From NCBI RefSeq assembly GCF_018617385.1, contig NZ_JACSKA010000001.1:434001-498000 (forward strand): DNA of 64,000 nt, written 5' to 3'. The notes beneath the pieces were generated by a model that did no database searches, was not told where the DNA came from, and worked only from the letters and a program-made list of their open reading frames with translations. This DNA is from Exiguobacterium sp018617385. Its GTDB lineage: Bacteria; Bacillota; Bacilli; Exiguobacteriales; Exiguobacteriaceae. Below, in pieces: positions 41,475-48,606 of this stretch; within the stretch, counting starts at the first letter, position 1; every line of letters starts with the position of its first letter. Made by a program: the position numbers and the translations under genes.

Positions 41475-43544
41475 ATGGAACATTCAATCGCAAGACTCGT
41501 CGCCCAATTTGGCGGCTCACTCGCGGCACGGGGGAGCCACGGGTGGGACGTCGTCATCTCGGCGGGGACGATGTGTTATCAGTGGAAAGGAAGACGGGTC
41601 GTACCGGAGGCGCGACTCGAGAAGACCGGGACAGGTCGGCTCATACGCCCGTACGGTCGTTATTACGTCGTTCGTCTTGACGGCAGACAGACGCTCGTCT
41701 CAGCGTCTGAGGCGATGCTCGTCATGACGCGCCCGCTCACGAAAGCGAGGCTGTCCGACCGGATGGACCGCCTGCTCGTGCATCAGTACATCCAGGACAA
41801 GCGGCCGATCGCCCCATATCGATATGAGCGATTGACGGACGACCAGGCCGTTCGGTTTGCGGATGGTGTCTTACAAGGCGACTGGTACATTCCGGCAGCA
41901 CCCGACGCGTTACGTGTCGCGGACGTTGCGGCGTTCGATTGGGATCAGATGGTGCCGCGGGTGGACAACAATTCCTTTTACCTTCAACTCCATTATTTGA
42001 CGACCGTCCATCAGCTGACCCGTGCCTTCGAGGTGACGGGAGAAACGGCTTATGTGGAACACGCCGCTCGGATCGTCGATAGTTGGCATACACGTCATCC
42101 TGCATTCACGGTCAGTCGGAAGCGTGAGGCGTACCATGAGCACGGCACGGCGATCCGCGTGTTTCATCTGCTCGGATTCTTTGAGGCGTACCGCTGTGCA
42201 CCGATCGAACGTGACCCATCCATGACCGAGAAGTTATTGAAGATGCTGTACGACCATGCCGTCCTGTTGGCGACGCCGACGTTTTATCGGCCGCGCCATA
42301 ATCACGGGCTGTTCCAGGACATGGCGCTCTTCGCCATCGCCTCCTGTTTCCCAGAGTTCGACCGAAGCCCGGAATGGGAACGGGTCGCCCGCGCGCGTGT
42401 CGATGCCCAGCTCGATTCGAGTCTCGCTATAGATGGGACCCATCTCGAACATTCGCCGGGCTATCACGTGTACGTCTATCATATGTTGAGCCGCTTCGTC
42501 GACTGGTCGAACGTGAACGGATTCTCCTTATCCGACCGATTTGACGTCATCGACGCGATGCCGGACCGCCTCGTCCATCTGATCAAGCCGAACCGGACCC
42601 TCCCGATGGTCGGCGACACGGGAGGACAGATTCGGGGACGGCATCTGATTCCGGACGTCGAGTCACATCCGTCACTCGCTTACGCGTTGAGCGGGGGACA
42701 GGAAGGGGCTTGTCCGTCTGAACGGATGGTGAACCTCGGCTCGAACTATGCCGTCATGCGTGAATATTGGACCCATGTAAAGCGTCCCTTCAGTGATGCG
42801 ACCTATATTTTGATGACGGCGGGCTATCACGGTGCGGCCCACAAGCATGCGGACGACCTGAGCCTCGAACTGTATGGGCTCGGGCGTGATTTCATCGTCG
42901 AGACGGGGCGATATGGGTATGCGGACTGCGAGGAACGCTTGGAGGCGATGCGCGTCACGTCACACAACACGGTGCATCGCCTCGGGGACGAGCTCGATTT
43001 GTCGGTCGAGCGGGTCGGAGAAAGTGGGATTGTATCTGTTGAACCGATTGGAAAGCAGGTGGTGGCGACAGGGATGAGCCGGCTCATCGGAAAAGGGGCC
43101 CTCCACACTCGGAAGGTCGTCTACGATCAAGCACGGACGCTCGTCGTCTTCGACCGCATCACGTCACCAGAACCGGATCTGTTCGTCCAGCGCTTCCATG
43201 TGGCGCCGGGGCTCGACCTCGTCGAGGGGTCGCCGGAGTCCCAGAACGTCCGATTCATGGATGCGTCGAATCGCGCCATGCAGATCGTCCAACTCATGAC
43301 AGGGGAAGAATCGTATATGACGATCGAAGAAAGTCACGTGTCGGCTCGTGATTTCGAATGGGTGAGTCGTCCACAGGTCGTATCCATCGAATGTGGCACA
43401 GACGTCCGCTTCTTGACCCTCATCCGACTCGACCGGACGCATTCTCGCATCGTGAAGACGCAGGTGGAAGAAACAGGGGATAGGTACATCGTCTCATATT
43501 GGCTTGAGAGCGGGACAAAGCACGTCATCCGAATTCCATATTGA
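41475..43544 (+). CDS. Heparinase II/III-family lyase, paralogue 3, without a signal peptide
   Basis: Predicted 689 residues. Same domain order as the other two (SH3-like start, toroid with HNHGLFQDMALFAI and HLEHSPGYHVY, then HKHADDLSLELYGLG), with catalytic-type residues kept. The N-terminus MEHSIARLVAQFGG is not hydrophobic, so it should stay in the cytoplasm. GAGGG precedes the ATG at 41475; the region upstream shows no alternative start with a hydrophobic stretch. It could degrade imported or undecaprenyl-linked glycan inside the cell, or be exported by another route. Downstream of paralogue 2 but with its own promoter and after a terminator. Confidence 0.88.
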   Translation: MEHSIARLVAQFGGSLAARGSHGWDVVISAGTMCYQWKGRRVVPEARLEKTGTGRLIRPYGRYYVVRLDGRQTLVSASEAMLVMTRPLTKARLSDRMDRLLVHQYIQDKRPIAPYRYERLTDDQAVRFADGVLQGDWYIPAAPDALRVADVAAFDWDQMVPRVDNNSFYLQLHYLTTVHQLTRAFEVTGETAYVEHAARIVDSWHTRHPAFTVSRKREAYHEHGTAIRVFHLLGFFEAYRCAPIERDPSMTEKLLKMLYDHAVLLATPTFYRPRHNHGLFQDMALFAIASCFPEFDRSPEWERVARARVDAQLDSSLAIDGTHLEHSPGYHVYVYHMLSRFVDWSNVNGFSLSDRFDVIDAMPDRLVHLIKPNRTLPMVGDTGGQIRGRHLIPDVESHPSLAYALSGGQEGACPSERMVNLGSNYAVMREYWTHVKRPFSDATYILMTAGYHGAAHKHADDLSLELYGLGRDFIVETGRYGYADCEERLEAMRVTSHNTVHRLGDELDLSVERVGESGIVSVEPIGKQVVATGMSRLIGKGALHTRKVVYDQARTLVVFDRITSPEPDLFVQRFHVAPGLDLVEGSPESQNVRFMDASNRAMQIVQLMTGEESYMTIEESHVSARDFEWVSRPQVVSIECGTDVRFLTLIRLDRTHSRIVKTQVEETGDRYIVSYWLESGTKHVIRIPY

Positions 43545-43728
43545 CTCGATTATAAAAAAATAAGACGAATTTGAGTTTTTCCTTGATGATTTTTGCCAAC
43601 AATATTACAATAATTGTATAAGAATCATGTATATCATTTACATATGCGAAAATGTTTGGATGATAATAGGGATAAAGTCATACATTCTTTTGAACTAGTT
43701 CTAGGCAAAACGCATGAAGGAGGACCTA

Positions 43729-44241
43729 ATGAGTCGCAAGGAAAGACGGATGAAAAAGAGAATGATGAGTGGGCTTCAGGTAACGCTTGTCGCGATGTTG
43801 CTGGTGGCGGGGGTGTTTTGGACGCGCGCGGCGGACGATGCGGAAGCGAATGACTTCATTCTTCCGTCCACGACCGGCGATCAGTTGACGTTCAGCGGGA
43901 TGGCGCTTCGCCTCGACCCGAACAGAGGACCATACATTCATGGGAATGCAGCTCATTACCCACGTGGATTTAAAGAAGTGTATATCGATCAAAACCGCGG
44001 TTATTTGACGGTCAAACGGGACCGCTTCGACTCGGTCGTCTCGATCATCACGGACCCGGACGAGACGCTCACGGCCCGTGGGATCACCATCGGTTCATCA
44101 GGTGGTGGCGTCATCACGAACCTATACTTCTATCAGAACGGACGACTGCTCAACTTGGCGGACCCGAACGATTACGCGCTCGTAGCGGGCGTATACTCGA
44201 ACGTCTGGTTGACGATTATCAGTCAGCCGAACGGACAATGA
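43729..44241 (+). CDS. Small exported protein of unknown function
   Basis: Predicted 170 residues. A positively charged start (MSRKERRMKKRMM) and a hydrophobic stretch (about 18-38) form a signal peptide or anchor, followed by an extracytoplasmic beta-rich domain with many Gly, Asp and Asn residues. No family recognised. AAGGAGG lies five bases before the ATG at 43729. TTGCCA and a TATAAG-like box about 100 bases upstream may be its promoter. Confidence 0.55.
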   Translation: MSRKERRMKKRMMSGLQVTLVAMLLVAGVFWTRAADDAEANDFILPSTTGDQLTFSGMALRLDPNRGPYIHGNAAHYPRGFKEVYIDQNRGYLTVKRDRFDSVVSIITDPDETLTARGITIGSSGGGVITNLYFYQNGRLLNLADPNDYALVAGVYSNVWLTIISQPNGQ

Positions 44242-44268
44242 CATCCTCAGCCGAGGATGTCATTTTTT
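44240..44268 (+). terminator. Intrinsic terminator
   Basis: GACATCCTC pairs perfectly with GAGGATGTC around AGCC, then ATTTTTT. It overlaps the stop codon of the exported protein. Confidence 0.85.
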
Positions 44269-44275
44269 GTAGGCT

Positions 44276-46087
44276 TCACTTATAGACGGCGTCTTTATAG
44301 CCGAATGAGCGGACGGTAAGGTTGTTTAAACGTTTCGCTCCGTGCATCTCGAAAATGACGGTTTCGGACGATTTCCATCCTCCGAGGTTGATCTTGTCCA
44401 TTGAAACCGGACCCCCATCTCGATAGTTTGCGTTCACATCGACGTTAAAGAAGTGAGTGTTTCGTAACCATTCCTTGTCACTCGAACGGATAGCGACATA
44501 CGTCCGATATCCGGATTCAATCACTTTCGCCTCAAAGGCAGGCGGCTCTTGCTGATAGGCAGAAAGCGGTTTGTCATTGATGGAGACGAGTTCGATTCGA
44601 GATTCCGGGTAGTTCGGACGTTCGACTGCTTTCGTTTCCATGACAAGGCTACGAGTCGTGTTGCCGTCGATGGTGACGAGTCGAATCGATCCGACAGGGA
44701 AATCGTATAAAAACGTCTGATTTTTCTCCTGGCTGATATACCACTCTTTCTTCTCGATGAGTGGACGTTTGAAACGGATTGACTGCAATGTGCCATCCGC
44801 GACCATCGCGGTGACAGCACGTGCGTATTGATTGTAATAAGAAGCGTTGTCGACATGGTCATGGAACGTCTGGACCTTCAGTTGAGAATCTGATGTATGC
44901 ACGTAGGCCGGTGTCGTCTGTTTCGTCGTCATGACCGCATCGACGAGACGGACGATGTCTTTCAGGTCGGTCGCCGAGTTGACGAGGCGTTTGCTCGGTC
45001 CAGCCACCTCATTTTGGCGAAGTGCCGTCACATAGTCGCCGACATGCGCTGTCGTGTAGGGAATGTTCAACGTGTCGAGAGTAGCCGTGACCGATGCTTC
45101 GTTCACGTTCGAGAACATCTTGTCGATGGCGAGTTCGGCTTTCCCCATTTTCTTCCCGCGAATCGTCTTCGATGGCTTGATCGAACCGATGATGCCGTTC
45201 TTTCCTCCGAGGACGTGCGTCTTCGTCGGTGCCGCAACGGTACGGACTTTGAGCGTGCTCGTCCCGCGTACGACGACATCTGTGTTGCGGATGTTCAAGA
45301 AGCCAACCTCTCCCGAATATCGAACGGGAATCTCATAGGAATATTCCGTATCTTTTGAGATGTCCCACCGTTCAATCGTTCCTTTTCCGGCGATCTGGAC
45401 TTCCCCTGCCGTATGGAGTTGCTCGATCTGACCGTTCAAGGTGAGTTTTTGTACCTCATCATCGATTGCAGGGTCATGCGCATGTGCGTTCGCGACGACT
45501 TGACGGAACGGTCCTGCCGTCGTCAAGGTGAAGTTCGGTGACATCGGATTCCAAGGGATGTATAAGCTGTCGATCCGACTCGCTGCCGCTTTGTCGATGA
45601 CGAGCGAGCTGGCAGGTTGACCGAGCGGGAAGAAACTGAGCTGTTTCCAACCGATCAACGTACGGTCCTTTGTTTTCGGTACGACCAGCATGCTTTTGAG
45701 TGCCGTGCCGTTCTTTTGGAAGAATGGTTTGAGTGCTGGGTCGATCTTATAGCTGACTCCGGAGATACTGACGATGTCCGTGCCTTTATAGCTCATGACT
45801 TCGTTCATATCATAGGAAGCAACCGGTGTCTCGAGCGGCATGACGGACCGCATGGAGAGATACCCCTTCGTTTTACCGATTTGGACGTGGGCCCACGAGT
45901 TCGTCTTGCTGAGGAGCGTGACTTTCGTGTTCGTCTTCACGGTCATCAAGGTCTTGGCCCCTTTTTGCGTAGACGCCTTCAGTGGGGTGGATTGGACCGT
46001 CTTATACGACGGCGATGCCGCCTCGACGGACTGCATCCCGAATAGGATGACGAATAATAGACTAAAACCTAACAACTTTTTGTACAT
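44276..46087 (-). CDS. Large secreted protein with an N-terminal SH3b domain
   Basis: Predicted 603 residues. Signal peptide about 1-23; one SH3b domain (about 28-82, PLKASTQKGAKTLMTV, ending KTKGYLSMRSV); then more than 500 residues with no recognised domain: a stalk-like segment (ISGVSYKIDPALKPFF), two mixed alpha/beta parts and a beta-rich C-terminus. No catalytic signature. A wall-bound protein is likely from SH3b. AAGGAGG lies eight bases before the ATG, and TATAAT with CGAAATCGTTT (46115-46140) upstream. It is convergent with the exported protein at 43729. Confidence 0.65.
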   Translation of the reverse strand: MYKKLLGFSLLFVILFGMQSVEAASPSYKTVQSTPLKASTQKGAKTLMTVKTNTKVTLLSKTNSWAHVQIGKTKGYLSMRSVMPLETPVASYDMNEVMSYKGTDIVSISGVSYKIDPALKPFFQKNGTALKSMLVVPKTKDRTLIGWKQLSFFPLGQPASSLVIDKAAASRIDSLYIPWNPMSPNFTLTTAGPFRQVVANAHAHDPAIDDEVQKLTLNGQIEQLHTAGEVQIAGKGTIERWDISKDTEYSYEIPVRYSGEVGFLNIRNTDVVVRGTSTLKVRTVAAPTKTHVLGGKNGIIGSIKPSKTIRGKKMGKAELAIDKMFSNVNEASVTATLDTLNIPYTTAHVGDYVTALRQNEVAGPSKRLVNSATDLKDIVRLVDAVMTTKQTTPAYVHTSDSQLKVQTFHDHVDNASYYNQYARAVTAMVADGTLQSIRFKRPLIEKKEWYISQEKNQTFLYDFPVGSIRLVTIDGNTTRSLVMETKAVERPNYPESRIELVSINDKPLSAYQQEPPAFEAKVIESGYRTYVAIRSSDKEWLRNTHFFNVDVNANYRDGGPVSMDKINLGGWKSSETVIFEMHGAKRLNNLTVRSFGYKDAVYK

Positions 46088-46114
46088 AACTGTACCTCCT
46101 TCTTTCTAGAAACC

Positions 46115-46163
46115 ATTATATCCCAAACGATTTCGCCATCTCTCGCGTCTTTGTCATAAAGAG
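46115..46163 (-). promoter_or_regulatory. -10 box with two ACGATT-type elements
   Basis: On the minus strand, AAAAAACGATTCCC, then CGAAATCGTTTGGGATATAAT. The two elements share an AACGATT/AATCGTT core with the SH3b gene promoter at 37604. Confidence 0.4.
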
Positions 46164-46311
46164 GGAATCGTTTTTTGTGGAAATTGTAAAAACCTTAAAA
46201 ATCTTCAATTTGTGATTGTTTATTGGACGCGTTTCCGTTACGTTAGAACTAGAGCGAATTGTACATATGGGGGAAAAACGGACGACTTTGGGGCAATGGG
46301 ATTACACATAA

Positions 46312-46334
46312 GTCGAACGATGTAAGCGCTTTCC
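46312..46334 (+). promoter_or_regulatory. cre box (CcpA site) next to a GTCGAACGAT element
   Basis: ATGTAAGCGCTTTCC (46320-46334) matches the cre consensus at all but the last position and is palindromic around GCGC. It lies 40 bases before the 5'-nucleotidase start. GTCGAACGAT (46312-46321) overlaps its left edge; CGAACGATGTAAG is repeated exactly at 39089. Confidence 0.65.
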
Positions 46335-46374
46335 TTCGTGTGTCCTGTTCGCAAATCCGAAAGGGGAACTAGAC

Positions 46375-48447
46375 ATGGCAAAGAAATCATCACGTAAACT
46401 GTATACAGCGCTTGCCGTAGCCGCTGTATCGACGGCATCACTCACGCCAGCTGCTGTCACAGAAGCTGCACCGAAAGCATCGGTCGTCAAGGCGAAGTCA
46501 GGGTATGTATACAAAGGAGATTTGGATTCAGCACTCGACGCTACATATAAAGGGGCGCCAATCTACTGGTACAAATCAAGCGTTGACCTCGAGAAGCTCG
46601 GCACGTTCCAAACAGCGCGTGGGATCGTAAAAGGAAAAGGCATGTACATCGAGAAGCGTGTACGCGTCCTCGATCATCCACTCGAAATCCTTCCGCCGTC
46701 TGAGCCACTCGTGTTCAAACAAGGGAAGCCAGCAGTCGGAATCGTGAAGCAAGATGTGCGTTTCGCAAGCGGCACTTACGAAAAACCAGTTCGTTGGAGC
46801 GGGATCAACACAGATGAAGTCGGCGAATTCGTCGCGACGGCTACATACACGAACCGCGGAAAAACGATCACACTCGAAGTTCCGTATAAAGTAGAAGGAT
46901 ACAAGCTCTCGATCATGCACACGAACGACACGCACGCAGCGCTCGATCTCGCACCGAAACGTGCGACAGCAATCAAGCAAGTTCGTGCCGAGAAGCCAGA
47001 CAGCCTCTTGATCGACGCAGGGGACGTCTTCTCAGGATCGCTCTACTTCAACGAGTTCAAAGGTCAAGCCGACCTCAAACTCATGAACTACATGAAATAT
47101 GATTTGATGGTACCGGGTAACCACGAATTCGACCTCGGTACGGAGCAAGGACATAAAGAACTTGCTGACTTCGTTCGTTATGCGAACTTCCCGTTCGTGA
47201 GCTCGAACGTCAACTATGCAAATGATCAATACATGAAGAGCCTCTATCGTGACGAAGTTTCGCAAAAAGCGTATAACGGTCGTTTGTATGAAGGGGTCAT
47301 CAAAGTGGTCGATGGCGAGAAGGTCGGATTCTTCGGTTTGACAACAGAAGAGACGGCTTCAATCGCTAGCCCAGGACCAATCGAATTCCAAAACTACATT
47401 GACGAAGCGCAAAAAGCAGTCGATGCGTTCAAAGAGATGGGTGTTGACCAAATCGTCGCTGTCTCGCACCTTGGTTACAACGACAATCCGGAGTTCGACA
47501 ACGACTTGTTGCTTGCTGAAAACGTAGATGGCATCGATATCATCGTCGGTGGACACACGCATACTCGTTTGAGCGCTCCAGTCCTCATCACAGAAGGGAA
47601 AACAGAGCCGACGGTCATCGTTCAAGCGGATCAATACAGCAATTTCCTCGGAACGGTTGATGTCGAGTTCGACAAAGACGGGAAAATCATCAAGCATGCA
47701 GGTAGCTTGATTGATGTGAAGGCACTTCAACCAGACCCATACGCGGTCGAATTGCTGGCGCCATTCAAAGATGTCGTCGATACAATCAGCCAAGACCCGA
47801 TCGGCGTCTCACTTACAGCGCCACTCGAGAACCCACGTGACAAAGGTGATGAAACAGCACCGAGTGTCCGTAAAAATGAGACAGCCCTCGGTAACTTGAT
47901 CACAGACGGTATGCTCAAGAAAGCAAAAGAATATGATTCTGCTGTCATCGGTGCCGTTCAAAACGGTGGTGGAATTCGTGCAGCAATCGATGCAGGCCCT
48001 GTCACGACAGGTGAAGTGTTAACGACTCTTCCATTCGGAAACACGCTTGCCATCATGGACTTGAAAGGTAGCGAATTGAAAGCAGCCTTCGAGCGTAGCG
48101 TTGGCATTTACCCAATCGAGAACGGTGGATTCCTCCACGTATCTGGATTCAAAGTGTTGTTCGACAGCTCGAAACCAACAGGCGAGCGGATCGTTAGCTT
48201 GGAATACAACAACGGCTCAGAATTCGTAGCAGTAGATGATGCGACGAGCTATAAAGTCGCAACGAACTTCTTCACAGCGCAAGGTGGAGACAACTATGTT
48301 GAATTTAAGACGGCATTTGAAGATGGCCGCGTCAATGACCTCGGTCTCATCGACTGGGAAAACTTCCGCGATCACTTGATCAGCCTCGGTGAAGAAGTCA
48401 CACCGGCTGTTGAAGGACGGATCGTCGACGTCAACGCAGCAGAGTAA
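46375..48447 (+). CDS. Secreted 5'-nucleotidase / metallophosphatase with an S-layer-type N-terminal domain
   Basis: Predicted 690 residues. Signal peptide about 1-30; a domain (about 40-170) highly similar to residues 31-160 of the S-layer protein; then a calcineurin-like metallophosphatase with HTNDTH (about 180), DAGD, PGNHEFD (about 249) and GGHTHTR (about 394); then the 5'-nucleotidase C-terminal domain with NGGGIRA (about 530) and AQGGDNY (about 637). Full metal- and nucleoside-binding motifs suggest release of phosphate and nucleosides from nucleotides outside the cell. No anchor motif other than the N-terminal domain. AAAGGGG precedes the ATG; a cre box suggests carbon catabolite repression. 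Confidence 0.92.
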   Translation: MAKKSSRKLYTALAVAAVSTASLTPAAVTEAAPKASVVKAKSGYVYKGDLDSALDATYKGAPIYWYKSSVDLEKLGTFQTARGIVKGKGMYIEKRVRVLDHPLEILPPSEPLVFKQGKPAVGIVKQDVRFASGTYEKPVRWSGINTDEVGEFVATATYTNRGKTITLEVPYKVEGYKLSIMHTNDTHAALDLAPKRATAIKQVRAEKPDSLLIDAGDVFSGSLYFNEFKGQADLKLMNYMKYDLMVPGNHEFDLGTEQGHKELADFVRYANFPFVSSNVNYANDQYMKSLYRDEVSQKAYNGRLYEGVIKVVDGEKVGFFGLTTEETASIASPGPIEFQNYIDEAQKAVDAFKEMGVDQIVAVSHLGYNDNPEFDNDLLLAENVDGIDIIVGGHTHTRLSAPVLITEGKTEPTVIVQADQYSNFLGTVDVEFDKDGKIIKHAGSLIDVKALQPDPYAVELLAPFKDVVDTISQDPIGVSLTAPLENPRDKGDETAPSVRKNETALGNLITDGMLKKAKEYDSAVIGAVQNGGGIRAAIDAGPVTTGEVLTTLPFGNTLAIMDLKGSELKAAFERSVGIYPIENGGFLHVSGFKVLFDSSKPTGERIVSLEYNNGSEFVAVDDATSYKVATNFFTAQGGDNYVEFKTAFEDGRVNDLGLIDWENFRDHLISLGEEVTPAVEGRIVDVNAAE

Positions 48448-48464
48448 GTGAATAATTGATTCAA

Positions 48465-48495
48465 GGACGGATCCATTTATGGGTCCGTCTTTTTG
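48465..48495 (+). terminator. Intrinsic terminator
   Basis: GACGGATCC pairs with GGGTCCGTC (one G-U) around ATTTAT, then five T. Confidence 0.85.
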
Positions 48496-48528
48496 TGTAG
48501 AATGCCAGGCCGTACATTTGTCATCAAA

Positions 48529-48557
48529 TTGCGACCGACATGTAACTCTGTTAAGAT
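48529..48557 (+). promoter_or_regulatory. Sigma-A promoter of the glycosyltransferase operon
   Basis: TTGCGA, 17 bases, TAAGAT, 50 bases before the start codon of the first glycosyltransferase. Confidence 0.5.
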
Positions 48558-48606
48558 ACGATAAGATGAAGAAATACTGATTACTTAAAAAAGGTGGAGC
48601 GGACGT

